A stretch of 26,748 nt of DNA, from NCBI GenBank assembly GCA_013202925.1, contig JABMRA010000046.1, positions 1 to 26,748 of the forward strand, written 5' to 3'. Both the position numbers and the translations under genes were made by a program. Shown here piece after piece: positions 1 to 8,736 of this stretch. The DNA is from Candidatus Omnitrophota bacterium (GTDB taxonomy: Bacteria > Omnitrophota > Gorgyraeia > Gorgyraeales > Gorgyraeaceae). The notes under the pieces are model-generated. The model had not been told where the DNA came from and made no database searches. It was given only the letters and a program-made list of their open reading frames with translations. Every line of letters starts with the position of its first letter. Position 1 is the first letter of the stretch.

Positions 1-309
1 ATCTCAGGATCAAATTTGCTTCGCAAATTCGAGCCCCGTCCCTCGCTCCAATTCTGCCAAAGGCAGAATTGATCCTGAGGATGCGACTGAATAAGGAGCA
101 ACCGAAGGACCTAATAATAGTTATTTGGCGGAAAAGTTGGTTGATGGGCAGATCCTTCGATGGCTAAAATGTTCGCTTCGCTCGCATTTCTTAACGCCAT
201 CTCAGGATCAAATTTGCTTCGCAAATTCGAGCCCCGTCCCTCGCTCCAATTCTGCCAAAGGCAGAATTGATCCTGAGAGTGCGACTGAATAAGGAGCAGT
301 CGAAGGACC
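1..309. repeat. Two direct copies of a nested-hairpin repeat
   Basis: Bases 1-79 recur identically at 199-277, and similarity continues to about 111 and 309 with a few changes. Each copy has an outer inverted repeat, CTCAGGATCAA paired with TTGATCCTGAG, enclosing two smaller hairpins (AATTTGC-ttc-GCAAATT and CAATTCTGCC-aaa-GGCAGAATTG), so a single strand would fold as a three-way junction. Between the copies lies another hairpin (159-201; GATGGC with GCCATC and AAATG with CATTT). I see no gene in 1-362. Confidence 0.9.
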
Positions 310-362
310 TTAAAAATAATTATTTCAACCGCAATTTTACTAAATCCTAGAGGAGGCAGAGT

Positions 363-833
363 GTGAAGATATTCGATTTTTTAAACGAAAAGGCAGTATC
401 ATCGGATTTAAAATCGCAGGACAAGAAAGGGATCATCCAAGAGCTTACCGGCCTGCTGATAAAGGCGGGGGAATTAAAACCGAAGATGAAAGACGCGGTG
501 GTCAAGGTGCTTCTTAACAGAGAAGCCCTTGGTTCAACAGGTATTGGCCAGGGCGTTGCTATCCCTCACGGTAAATGTGAATATGTAAAGGAACTCGTAG
601 GCGCCTTTGGCGTGTCAAAGAAAGGCATAGACTTTGACTCACTGGACGGCGAATCCGCATACCTATTTTTCATCTTACTTGCACCCATAGAGTCGTCCGG
701 GCCGCACCTTAAGGCACTCGCCCGTATATCAAAATTACTCAAAGATAAATATTTTAGAGATTCTTTAAAAAACGCAGAAAACGAAAAGGCGCTTCTGAAA
801 ATCATTAAGGAAGAGGACCAAAGGAGATCATAG
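363..833 (+). CDS. ptsN: PTS EIIA domain protein (PtsN/fructose type)
   Basis: A cytoplasmic phosphocarrier of the PTS EIIA-2 family, 156 aa, which is full length for a stand-alone domain. The phosphorylatable histidine is H69 in the motif GVAIPHGK, preceded by the usual NREALGSTGIG segment. The GTG start at 363 follows a strong GAGGAGG ribosome site at 350-356. It heads a cluster containing HPr and Enzyme I, which would phosphorylate it. No EIIB or EIIC sugar permease is present, so a regulatory role like that of nitrogen-PTS EIIA is more likely than sugar uptake; that is inferred from context. The ptsN name is by family and does not imply the E. coli targets. Confidence 0.9.
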   Translation: MKIFDFLNEKAVSSDLKSQDKKGIIQELTGLLIKAGELKPKMKDAVVKVLLNREALGSTGIGQGVAIPHGKCEYVKELVGAFGVSKKGIDFDSLDGESAYLFFILLAPIESSGPHLKALARISKLLKDKYFRDSLKNAENEKALLKIIKEEDQRRS

Positions 834-864
834 CCGGCGAACGAAAACGTCGAGCGACTAAATT

Positions 865-2106
865 ATGAGTAGACTAAAGTGGCTGTATCCTGGAATGAAG
901 GTAAAGCGCTGGATAATTGCGTGCGGCACAGGCGTACTGTTTGTTGCCCTTGGTTCGACCGTATTGATGCTTAAGAGATTTCCAGGTTCGCGGGGACTCG
1001 GACTTTCTATAATTATCCTTGGTTGTTTAGTGGTTATCTATGGAATAAAGAGGATGGTGAAATCGTTTATCAAGGTATTCCTGCCGCCGCAAAGGGAAGA
1101 AGATCTCGTAAACATAATGTATCACCATAGTCAGCTTGAAAAAGGCCCTAAGATCGTTGTAATTGGAGGCGGCACCGGATTATCAGTGCTCCTGCACGGA
1201 TTAAAGGAGCAATCCTCGAATATCACGGCAATAGTAACCGTGGCTGATGACGGCGGTTCTTCCGGCCGTCTCAGAGAACAATTCGACATCCTCCCGCCAG
1301 GCGACATCAGAAACTGCCTTGTCGCGCTTGCAGACGCAGAGCCATTGATGCGGGATCTTTTTCAATTTAGATTCGGAAACGAGTCGGAATTAAAAGGCCA
1401 CAGCTTTGGCAACCTGTTCATAACAGCCCTTTCAAAGGTTACAGGCGATTTTGAAAAGGCGATCAAGGAATCAAGCAAGGTCCTTGCTATAAGGGGCAGG
1501 GTCATCCCGTCGACATTTGATAAGGTCCAGCTTGTCGCAGAGCACCAGAACGGCCAGAAGACAAAAGGCGAGACAAAGATAGTCGAGCAGAATGTCCCTA
1601 TACGGCGTGTGTTTCTGGATCCTGTAAACTGCAAACCGAGCAAGGATTCCCTTGAGGCCATAGACAGCGCAGACATAATAGTTTTGGGTCCCGGCAGTCT
1701 ATACACGAGCGTGATACCGAATCTTCTGGTGAACGGCATAAGCGAAAGGATAGCGTTGTCCAAGGCGCCCAAGGTCTATGTCTGCAATGTGATGACTCAG
1801 GCCGGCGAGACAGGTAATTACACGGCCTTTGATCACCTGAACGCCATTATCCTTCACACGAGGCCTGACGTCGTTAATCATTGCATAGTAAATATCGGAA
1901 CGGTTCCGCCAGAGCTATTGAAAAAATACGAAGAGGAGAATGCGTATCCGGTCCTTGCCGATTCAGATAGAGTCATCGAAAAGGGCTACACCGTAATAGA
2001 GGAAGACATCATAAATACAGAGGATTATGTAAGGCATGATTCGAAAAAGATATGCAAGATCATTATGGACCTTGTTCTCAAGACAAAAGGTAAAAATCAT
2101 CATTGA
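865..2106 (+). CDS. yvcK: YvcK/CofD-like gluconeogenesis factor with N-terminal membrane anchor
   Basis: 413 aa. The C-terminal 320 residues are a YvcK/CofD-like Rossmann protein: GGGTG at 101-105, VADDGGSSGRLR at 126-137 and PPGDIRNCL at 144-152. YvcK proteins bind UDP-sugars and are needed for growth on gluconeogenic carbon sources and for envelope synthesis in Firmicutes and mycobacteria (family knowledge). Unlike the roughly 320-aa B. subtilis protein, this one begins with two hydrophobic segments (about 14-36 and 44-65) split by a basic loop, so it is probably anchored in the inner membrane. No clear ribosome site precedes the ATG. It sits between EIIA and HPr genes; Firmicute yvcK genes also often lie near an HPr-like gene (crh). 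Function at the residue level is well supported, physiology is inferred. Confidence 0.88.
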   Translation: MSRLKWLYPGMKVKRWIIACGTGVLFVALGSTVLMLKRFPGSRGLGLSIIILGCLVVIYGIKRMVKSFIKVFLPPQREEDLVNIMYHHSQLEKGPKIVVIGGGTGLSVLLHGLKEQSSNITAIVTVADDGGSSGRLREQFDILPPGDIRNCLVALADAEPLMRDLFQFRFGNESELKGHSFGNLFITALSKVTGDFEKAIKESSKVLAIRGRVIPSTFDKVQLVAEHQNGQKTKGETKIVEQNVPIRRVFLDPVNCKPSKDSLEAIDSADIIVLGPGSLYTSVIPNLLVNGISERIALSKAPKVYVCNVMTQAGETGNYTAFDHLNAIILHTRPDVVNHCIVNIGTVPPELLKKYEEENAYPVLADSDRVIEKGYTVIEEDIINTEDYVRHDSKKICKIIMDLVLKTKGKNHH

Positions 2107-2120
2107 TGACGGGATAGGTA

Positions 2121-2387
2121 ATGATGCTGATCGAGAAAAAATTGATCATAAAGAATAAACAGGGGCTTCACGCACGGCCGGCCGCCCTTTTTGTTCAGAT
2201 AGCAAATAAATATGAAAGTGAAGTCACGGTCAAAAAGGGCAAAGAAGAAGTCAACGGAAAATCTATAATGGGGCTCATGACCCTGGCCGCTGAAAAAGGG
2301 ACGTCGATAAATCTTAAGATAGACGGCCCTGACGCCAAAGAGGCAATGCAGGAACTCGAACAGATAATATCAGGAGAGAAGATATGA
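2121..2387 (+). CDS. ptsH: Phosphocarrier protein HPr
   Basis: 88 aa, the normal HPr length. The active-site histidine is H17 in KQGLHARPAA; it accepts phosphate from Enzyme I and passes it to EIIA. The regulatory serine (S48, equivalent to Ser46) is kept in NGKSIMGLM, so control by an HPr kinase is possible, although no hprK is seen in this window. Start may be the ATG at 2121 or the adjacent ATG at 2124. The stop overlaps the next gene by 4 bases (ATGA), which implies translational coupling with Enzyme I. Confidence 0.95.
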   Translation: MMLIEKKLIIKNKQGLHARPAALFVQIANKYESEVTVKKGKEEVNGKSIMGLMTLAAEKGTSINLKIDGPDAKEAMQELEQIISGEKI

Positions 2388-4147
2388 TGATTTTAAGAGG
2401 CATACCGGCCTCTCCCGGGGTAGCTATAGGCAGGACGTTCTTATTCGATACGAGGCGCATCATAGTGCCCACGAAAAAGATCAGGGAGGATGCCATCCCT
2501 AAAGAGATCGCACGTTTTGAAAAGGCCCTTATCAAGACACGCGCAGAGATAATTGGCATACAGAAGAAGATAACAAAGGAGATGGGGTCTAATCACGCAG
2601 AGATATTCAATGCCCATTTGCTGGTCCTCGAGGACAGGATGCTCATAGAGGAGGTAATAGGCCGCATGAAAAAAGATCGCAAGTGCGTTGAGCATATATT
2701 CGCAAAGGTCCTGGATAAATACATAAACGTCTTCTCCAAGATGAACGACGAATATCTAAAGGAAAGGATAAGCGATGTAGATGATGTCGGCAAGAGGATC
2801 CTGAAAAATCTTTTGGGCGCAAAAGAGAAATCATTGAGCGAGTTGAAGCAGAGGGTCATCGTAGTGGCCTATGACATTTCGCCTTCAGACACAGCGACCA
2901 TGCATAAAAAGAACGTCATGGGCTTTGTTACTGATATCGGAGGCCGCACATCCCATACGGCTATAATGGCAAAGTCCCTGGAGATACCTGCCGTGGTAGG
3001 CCTCGAGAAGGCCACGACCAGTATAAAGGCCGGGGATATGCTGATCATCGACGGCAACGAAGGCATTGCAATAGTAAACCCGGACAAAGCCACCCTTAAA
3101 AAATATCAGACCAGGCAGCAGCAATTTGTAAACTTTGAGAAGATCCTTGTTACCCTCAAGGATAAACCTGCCGAAACGCTTGATGGCCACAGGATCGAGA
3201 TATCAGCGAATATTGAATTGCCGGAAGAGATAGATTCTCTTATTGCGCACGGCGCAGAAGGTGTAGGGCTGTACCGCACAGAGTATTTTTATATGAACAG
3301 GCGCGGCCTGCCGAGCGAGAACGAGCAGTTCGAGGCGTATAAAAAGGTAGTGACCAGGCTTTCGGGCCGACCTGTTATAGTGCGCACGCTTGACCTCGGA
3401 GGAGATAAATTTTTATCCCAGCTTGAGGTCCCTCGTGAGATGAACCCGTTTTTGGGATGGCGTGCCATAAGGTTCTGTCTCGCCAGGCCGGATATATTCA
3501 AGGTGCAGTTGAGGGCGATATTGCGCGCGAGCGCGTTTGGGGATATCAAACTCATGTTTCCCATGATATCAGGCGTTGGGGAATTAAAACAGGCGATCGT
3601 GGTCTTGAATGAGGCAAAGAAAGAACTGCGCTTAAGAAAGGTAAAGTTTAATGAAAAGATAGGCGTGGGCGCGATGATAGAGATACCGTCCGCTGCCATT
3701 ACATGCGACCTTTTGGCAAAGGAAGTGGATTTTTTCAGCATAGGCACCAATGACCTTATACAATATTCCCTTGCCATAGACAGGGTGAATGAAAAGATAG
3801 CGTATCTTTATAAGCCGACCCACCCCGCAGTCCTGAGGCTTATAAAAAATATAATCGACGCGGGTCACAAAGAAAAGATATGGGTGGGAATGTGCGGAGA
3901 GATGGCAGGGGAGCCAGGGTTTGGCCTGATATTATTAGGACTTGGGCTTGATGAATTCAGCATGAGTTCATCAGCTGTCCCTGAAATAAAATATATTATA
4001 AGAAATGTAAAGTTTGAAGACGCAAAGGCCGTGGCTGAGAAGGCATTGAGTCTGCCGACCAGTGAAGAGGTCGAGGATTTCGTCAATAGGCGGCTTGACG
4101 AGCTTGTTCCAAAATTGAAAAAAATAAGAAAGAGCAGCAAGGGTTAA
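2384..4147 (+). CDS. ptsI: PEP-protein phosphotransferase, Enzyme I of the PTS
   Basis: 587 aa, close to the E. coli length of 575. It transfers phosphate from phosphoenolpyruvate to HPr. Domains in order: N-terminal HPr-binding and swivelling phosphohistidine domain with active H191 in GGRTSHTAIMA, then a PEP-binding TIM barrel with GLYRTEYFY near 295, SIGTNDLIQY at 452-461 and catalytic C504 in VGMCGEMAG. The start overlaps the ptsH stop (ATGA at 2384-2387), with ribosome site AGGAGAG inside ptsH at about 2372-2378. With the EIIA and HPr genes it makes a complete soluble phosphorelay but no transporter is present locally. Confidence 0.96.
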   Translation: MMILRGIPASPGVAIGRTFLFDTRRIIVPTKKIREDAIPKEIARFEKALIKTRAEIIGIQKKITKEMGSNHAEIFNAHLLVLEDRMLIEEVIGRMKKDRKCVEHIFAKVLDKYINVFSKMNDEYLKERISDVDDVGKRILKNLLGAKEKSLSELKQRVIVVAYDISPSDTATMHKKNVMGFVTDIGGRTSHTAIMAKSLEIPAVVGLEKATTSIKAGDMLIIDGNEGIAIVNPDKATLKKYQTRQQQFVNFEKILVTLKDKPAETLDGHRIEISANIELPEEIDSLIAHGAEGVGLYRTEYFYMNRRGLPSENEQFEAYKKVVTRLSGRPVIVRTLDLGGDKFLSQLEVPREMNPFLGWRAIRFCLARPDIFKVQLRAILRASAFGDIKLMFPMISGVGELKQAIVVLNEAKKELRLRKVKFNEKIGVGAMIEIPSAAITCDLLAKEVDFFSIGTNDLIQYSLAIDRVNEKIAYLYKPTHPAVLRLIKNIIDAGHKEKIWVGMCGEMAGEPGFGLILLGLGLDEFSMSSSAVPEIKYIIRNVKFEDAKAVAEKALSLPTSEEVEDFVNRRLDELVPKLKKIRKSSKG

Positions 4148-4156
4148 GGGGGATAG

Positions 4157-5239
4157 ATGAAAAAACTGGATAATCGCGAGCTTGTGTCCAAGCTGGATAC
4201 ATCAGATATGCTAAAACTTATTTCAACGCTTCCTGATCAGTGCCGCGAGGCATACGAGATAGGAAAAAGGTCTAGTATTCCAGAGCTGGATTGCGGAAAG
4301 ATAGGCAATATAGTATTTGCCGGACTGGGCGGGTCTGCTATTGGCGCGGATATCGCGAGGGTCTATCTGCAGAACGAACTAAAGGTGCCCGTAGTTGTCA
4401 GCCGCAACTACACGCTGCCTGGTTTTGTGGGAAAAAACACACTTTTATTCTGCTCGAGTTATTCCGGAAACACAGAGGAGACCCTTTCTTCATTTGAGGA
4501 CGGGGTTAAAAGAGGAGCTCATATAATTACAATGGGCTCCGGCGGAAAACTGAAGGAGCGCTCTCTGAAAAATGGCTTTAAGCACATCGATATCCCGACA
4601 GGGTTTCCTCCCAGGACAGCAGTCGGGTATATGTCGGTCACTGTGCTTGCCCTTCTGGGCAGGCTTGGATTTATAGGTGACAAGAAAAAAGAGGTGGACG
4701 AGGCCTGTTCTAGCCTGACAGGATTAAGAGATAAAGAGATCGGCATAGGTGCCGCGTTCGATAAAAATATATCCAAGAAGCTGGCAGCTGCGCTTTTTGG
4801 CAGGTATTGCATCGTGTACGGCACGAGCGATACTACCGAGGCCGTAAGCGTAAGGTGGAGGGGCCAGATCGCAGAAAACTCAAAGACGCTTTCTTCCAGC
4901 CACGTGCTTCCAGAGATGAACCACAATGAGATCGTGGGGTGGGAGTTTCCAAAAGACGTCTTGAAGAACCTCAAGGTCATAATACTACGCGATAAAAATG
5001 ACCACAAAAGGACAAAGACGCGCATAGATATCTCCAGGACGATTATAGAAAAATCCGGGGCCGAGATACTTGAGTTGGAGAGAAGGGATGGCGGGCTCCT
5101 GGCCCGTTTATTTTCCCTTATCTATATAGGCGACTATGTAAGTTTTTACCTCGCCATATTAAACGGCATTGACCCCACGCCTGTAAAAAACGTGGATTAC
5201 TTAAAAACACAGTTGACAAAGATTGCAGAAGACAGATGA
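4157..5239 (+). CDS. Bifunctional phosphoglucose/phosphomannose isomerase
   Basis: 360 aa SIS-domain sugar-phosphate isomerase of the archaeal/bacterial PGI-PMI family, interconverting fructose 6-phosphate with glucose 6-phosphate and mannose 6-phosphate. Visible signatures are GLGGSAIG at 56-63, SYSGNTEET at 101-109, FPPRTAVGYM near 150-159 and the catalytic MNHNEIVGWE segment near 254-263. A GGGGG ribosome site lies just before the ATG. It follows ptsI by 9 bases and is probably co-transcribed. The last codons (IAEDR, stop) run into a heptamer repeat that continues downstream, so the C-terminus may have been shaped by that repeat. Confidence 0.9.
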   Translation: MKKLDNRELVSKLDTSDMLKLISTLPDQCREAYEIGKRSSIPELDCGKIGNIVFAGLGGSAIGADIARVYLQNELKVPVVVSRNYTLPGFVGKNTLLFCSSYSGNTEETLSSFEDGVKRGAHIITMGSGGKLKERSLKNGFKHIDIPTGFPPRTAVGYMSVTVLALLGRLGFIGDKKKEVDEACSSLTGLRDKEIGIGAAFDKNISKKLAAALFGRYCIVYGTSDTTEAVSVRWRGQIAENSKTLSSSHVLPEMNHNEIVGWEFPKDVLKNLKVIILRDKNDHKRTKTRIDISRTIIEKSGAEILELERRDGGLLARLFSLIYIGDYVSFYLAILNGIDPTPVKNVDYLKTQLTKIAEDR

Positions 5240-5302
5240 CAGAAGACAGAGGACAGATTTTTCTGACTTCTGACCTCTGACTTCTGATCTCTGACTTCTG
5301 AT
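5227..5302. repeat. Two opposed 7-bp-period repeat tracts
   Basis: The first tract has four degenerate units of the type AGAWGAC (5227-5257) and the second has six of the type TCTGACY (5262-5302), separated by a short T run. CAGA cores in the first can pair with TCTG cores in the second in several registers. The tract overlaps the 3' end of the isomerase gene. Confidence 0.85.
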
Positions 5303-5316
5303 TATGAGAGGTTTGC

Positions 5317-6063
5317 GTGAAGGTTCTATTACTAGCAGCAGGATATGCGACAAGGCTTTACCCGTTGACGCTCAATAAGCCGAAGCCGCTTTTGCCAGTG
5401 GCCGGAAGGCCTGTGATCGAGTTTATCCTGGACATCGTAGAGCCCTTAAAGGAAGTGGATGAGGTCTTTATTGTAACCAACGAGAAATTCCACAAGCATT
5501 TTGAGGAATGGGCGCGCAAGTACTCCAGTTCAAAAAAGATAGCCATTGTCAATGACGGCACCAAGTCCAACAAAGACAGGCTCGGGGCAACGGGCGATAT
5601 AGAGTTTGTTATAGAAAATAAAAAGGTAAAGGACGATCTCCTGGTGCTTGCGGGCGACAATATCTTCAGGACAGACCTGAGGGATTTTTTAGATTTTTCC
5701 ATGCCAAAAAGGCCTTCGGTTTCCATAGGGCTTTATGATGTGAAGGATCTGGGACTCGCTAAAAAGTACGGCATTGTTTCGCTCGATAACGACAAGAGGA
5801 TACGGGAATTTAAAGAGAAACCAGCCAAGCCGAGTTCCACCCTTGCGGCAAAGTGTCTTTATTTTTTCCCCAAGGAGAAATTGGGTATTCTAAAGGGATA
5901 TCTGGGCACGGATAACGCAAAGGATGCGCCCGGGTATTTCCTGGAGTGGCTGTATAAAAAAGAAACGATCTTTGGGTATGTGTTCAAAGGCGAAAAGTGG
6001 TTTGACATAGGGGACAGGAAGTCCTATGAAGAAGCAGACAAAGAATTCAGGGCGAAACTATAA
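5317..6063 (+). CDS. Sugar-phosphate nucleotidyltransferase
   Basis: 248 aa, a compact NTP_transferase (GT-A fold) enzyme that joins a nucleoside triphosphate to a sugar 1-phosphate, giving a nucleotide sugar. The N-terminal nucleotide loop is LLLAAGYATRLYPLT, followed by KPKPLLPVAGRPV; the metal-binding region is LAGDNIF near residue 110, and FKEKPAKPSS and WFDIGDRKSY are typical of the glucose-1-phosphate thymidylyl/uridylyl branch. There is no C-terminal left-handed beta helix. GTG start with a GAGAGG ribosome site. The exact nucleotide and sugar cannot be assigned. Lying after the isomerase, it fits routing of hexose phosphate to envelope sugars. Confidence 0.85.
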   Translation: MKVLLLAAGYATRLYPLTLNKPKPLLPVAGRPVIEFILDIVEPLKEVDEVFIVTNEKFHKHFEEWARKYSSSKKIAIVNDGTKSNKDRLGATGDIEFVIENKKVKDDLLVLAGDNIFRTDLRDFLDFSMPKRPSVSIGLYDVKDLGLAKKYGIVSLDNDKRIREFKEKPAKPSSTLAAKCLYFFPKEKLGILKGYLGTDNAKDAPGYFLEWLYKKETIFGYVFKGEKWFDIGDRKSYEEADKEFRAKL

Positions 6064-6074
6064 TTTTTTAATCC

Positions 6075-6174
6075 AGGTTTATCCGCCTTCGCCATAGAAG
6101 AAAGTTCACAGGAGATTGGCTTCGGCGGATTTAATTCGCAATGCAATTTATGTTCACTTTGTTCCATAAATTGC
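6075..6174. repeat. Two hairpins upstream of metK
   Basis: An ATCCGCC/GGCGGAT inverted repeat spans about 6079-6131. A perfect 10-bp stem, GCAATTTATG with CATAAATTGC around a 12-base loop, spans 6143-6174. I could not match either to a known SAM riboswitch class. The second hairpin shares its ATGTTCACT...GTTCCAT loop-closing sequence with the hairpin at 13110-13149. Confidence 0.75.
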
Positions 6175-6200
6175 CTGCTCATTAGAGAAAGGAGAACCAA

Positions 6201-7370
6201 ATGCCGAACGGAAGATATTTTGTGAGTTCCGAATCAGTGACAGAGGGGCATCCTGATAAGCTGTGCGACCAGATATCAGATGCCATACTTGATGATGTAT
6301 TGAGGCAGGATTCCAGGGGCAGGGTTGCATGCGAGACCTTTGTGACAATGGGACTGGTAATAGTAGGAGGTGAGATCACCACTACCTCTTACATCGATGT
6401 TATAAATATAGCCAGAGGCGTTGTCAAGAATATTGGTTATACACATCCGAAATACGGTTTTGATTATCAGACTTGCGCGGTGCTGAACGCGATACATGCC
6501 CAGTCCCCTGATATCGCGCAGGGCGTTGACAGGGGCGGCGCAGGCGACCAGGGCATTATGACCGGTTATGCGTGCGACGAGACACCCGAACTTATGCCTT
6601 TGCCCATCATGCTCGCGCACAAACTCGCGAAGAGGATGGCTGAATTAAGGAAACAAAATGTTTTAAAATACCTTGGTCCTGACGGTAAATCACAGGTGAC
6701 GGTCGAATATAAAAACGGAAAGCCGAAGAGGATAAACTCTGTTGTCCTTGCATCGCAGCACACAGAGGAGATCCTGGATAAGACAGGGAAACACATAAAA
6801 GATTCGGCCAGGAAAGAGATGATAAAGAAGATAGCAGATCCGATCCTTGGCAAACTCGCCGACAGCAAGACAGAATATTACATTAATCAGACAGGCAAGT
6901 TCCTGATCGGCGGTCCGCAGTCAGATACAGGCATGACCGGCAGAAAGATAATCGTTGATACGTACGGTGGTATTATTTCTCATGGCGGAGGCGCGTTCTC
7001 AGGTAAGGATCCCACAAAGGTAGACCGTTCAGCCGCCTACATGGCCAGATATGTTGCCAAGAATATTGTTGCAGCAGGCCTGGCAAAACAGTGCATGATA
7101 CAGCTTGCGTATGTGATCGGCAAGGCAGAGCCATTGGGTCTCCTGATAGATACTTACGGGACAGGCAGGATCTCAGAGGAGAAGTTAGTGGGTCTCGTGC
7201 GCGAACATTTTGATCTGACCCCAAGAGGTATTATAACAGAGCTTGATCTATTGAAGCCGATCTACAATAAGACAGCTGCGTACGGCCATTTTGGAAGAGA
7301 GAAAGAGGGTTTTTTCTGGGAGAAACGCGACAAGGCAGGGATGTTAAAAAAGGCTGCGCATATAAAATAA
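6201..7370 (+). CDS. metK: S-adenosylmethionine synthase
   Basis: 389 aa, standard length. It makes SAM from methionine and ATP. The ATP-binding N-terminus carries SESVTEGHPDKLCDQ (H17), the conserved GAGDQGIMTGYA lies at 113-124, and the third signature GGGAFSGKDPTKVDR lies near residue 268. AGGAGA ribosome site directly upstream. Its neighbour ahcY removes the S-adenosylhomocysteine left by methyltransferases, so the two form an activated-methyl-cycle pair, separated by a 100-base hairpin spacer. Confidence 0.97.
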   Translation: MPNGRYFVSSESVTEGHPDKLCDQISDAILDDVLRQDSRGRVACETFVTMGLVIVGGEITTTSYIDVINIARGVVKNIGYTHPKYGFDYQTCAVLNAIHAQSPDIAQGVDRGGAGDQGIMTGYACDETPELMPLPIMLAHKLAKRMAELRKQNVLKYLGPDGKSQVTVEYKNGKPKRINSVVLASQHTEEILDKTGKHIKDSARKEMIKKIADPILGKLADSKTEYYINQTGKFLIGGPQSDTGMTGRKIIVDTYGGIISHGGGAFSGKDPTKVDRSAAYMARYVAKNIVAAGLAKQCMIQLAYVIGKAEPLGLLIDTYGTGRISEEKLVGLVREHFDLTPRGIITELDLLKPIYNKTAAYGHFGREKEGFFWEKRDKAGMLKKAAHIK

Positions 7371-7457
7371 TCGCAGAACTTATGCTGAACTGTACGCGGA
7401 ACCAATGCGGAATTTCCGCGTAAGTTCTGCGTTACGTTCCGCGTAGTTCCGCGATTA
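7368..7457. repeat. Nested GC-rich hairpin spacer between metK and ahcY
   Basis: Outer arms TAATCGC (7368-7374) and GCGATTA (7451-7457); inside these CGCAGAACTTA (7372-7382) pairs with TAAGTTCTGCG (7421-7431), CGCGGAAC (7395-7402) with GTTCCGCG (7436-7443), and GCGGAATTTCCGC is nearly self-complementary. The arms compete, so alternative folds are possible. On the - strand it reads as degenerate tandem GCRGAAC units about 11-12 bases apart. It begins in the metK stop codon. It does not resemble the SAH riboswitch consensus that I know. Confidence 0.8.
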
Positions 7458-7470
7458 AAAAGGAGAGCCA

Positions 7471-8727
7471 ATGAGGTACGACATAAGCAATATCAATCTG
7501 GCAAAGAAGGGCAAATTGAGGATCGAATGGGCGGATGAAAACATGCCTGTGTTGAAGCTTGTAAGGGAGAGGTTCAGGAGGCAAAGGCCTTTAAAGGGCG
7601 TAAGACTTGGCGCCTGTCTGCACGTTACTACGGAAACAGCAGTGCTTATGGACACCCTGAAGGCAGGCGGCGCGGATGTCAGGCTGTGCGCTTCCAATCC
7701 TTTGAGCACACAGGATGATGTGGCGGCATCTCTTGTAAAGGATCACAGGATCCCTGTTTTTGCAAGAAGGGGAGAGAACAACAAGGTCTATTATAAGCAC
7801 ATAGAAGATGTCCTGGAGGCCAGGCCCCATGTGACAATGGACGACGGGGCTGACCTTGTTTCCACTATACATAAATCAAGACGGGATCTGGTGGCCGACA
7901 TAATGGGCAGCACGGAAGAGACGACCACGGGCATAATAAGATTGAGGAGCCTTGAAAAAAGCAAAAAACTCTTGTTTCCGGTAATGGCCGTGAACGACGC
8001 GGATACAAAACATCTTTTTGACAATCGCTACGGCACGGGGCAGTCAACAGTGGACGGGATAATGCGCGCCACAAACATATTGATCGCAGGGAAGGTCTTT
8101 GTTGTCTCAGGTTATGGATGGTGCGGAAGAGGCGTTGCGATGCGCGCAAGAGGCATGGGCGCGAATGTCGTCATCACCGAGATAGATCCTGTAAAGGCGC
8201 TCGAGGCAGTGATGGATGGATTTTCAGTAATGCCCATGAAGGCCGCCGCAAAAAAAGGGGATGTATTTGTGACTCTTACCGGAGATACGACCGTGCTCCA
8301 TGCGGACCATTTTAAATTGATGAAGGACGGCGCGATCGTGGCGAACGCCGGCCACTTTAATGTCGAGATAGATATCCCCGGCCTTGAGAAGATGAGCAGG
8401 CGTAAGCGCGTAATACGCGAAGGCGTACAGGAATATCTGCTGAAGAATGGAAAAAAGATAAATCTTTTAGGGGAAGGAAGGCTGGTCAATCTTGCCTGCG
8501 CAGAAGGTCATCCTGCAATAGTCATGGATATGAGTTTTGCCAATCAGGCGCTGGCAGCCGAATACCTGGCCAAAAACCACAGCAGGCTGGAACAGAAGGT
8601 CTACAAGATGCCCGAGGAGATAGACAGGAACATCGCCCGCCTTAAACTAAAGAGCATGGGCGTGGACATAGATAGACTCACACCCCTTCAGAAAAAATAT
8701 CTTTCCTCCTGGGAAATCGGCACGTAA
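7471..8727 (+). CDS. ahcY: Adenosylhomocysteinase
   Basis: 418 aa. Hydrolyses S-adenosylhomocysteine to adenosine and homocysteine using bound NAD. Visible are H51 in ACLHVTTET, the lysine/aspartate pair K180 and D184 in DADTKHLFDN, and the NAD-binding GYGWCGRG at 214-221. It lacks the roughly 40-residue insert of the mammalian and many proteobacterial enzymes and ends in YLSSWEIGT, like the shorter archaeal and Thermotoga-type enzymes. A good AGGAGAG ribosome site precedes the ATG. It may share a transcript with metK through the hairpin spacer. Confidence 0.96.
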   Translation: MRYDISNINLAKKGKLRIEWADENMPVLKLVRERFRRQRPLKGVRLGACLHVTTETAVLMDTLKAGGADVRLCASNPLSTQDDVAASLVKDHRIPVFARRGENNKVYYKHIEDVLEARPHVTMDDGADLVSTIHKSRRDLVADIMGSTEETTTGIIRLRSLEKSKKLLFPVMAVNDADTKHLFDNRYGTGQSTVDGIMRATNILIAGKVFVVSGYGWCGRGVAMRARGMGANVVITEIDPVKALEAVMDGFSVMPMKAAAKKGDVFVTLTGDTTVLHADHFKLMKDGAIVANAGHFNVEIDIPGLEKMSRRKRVIREGVQEYLLKNGKKINLLGEGRLVNLACAEGHPAIVMDMSFANQALAAEYLAKNHSRLEQKVYKMPEEIDRNIARLKLKSMGVDIDRLTPLQKKYLSSWEIGT

Positions 8728-8736
8728 CCTTGGTGC

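Noticed and set aside
6064..6200. SAM riboswitch before metK
   Set aside because: Only two simple hairpins are present; I do not see the conserved core of a SAM riboswitch class.
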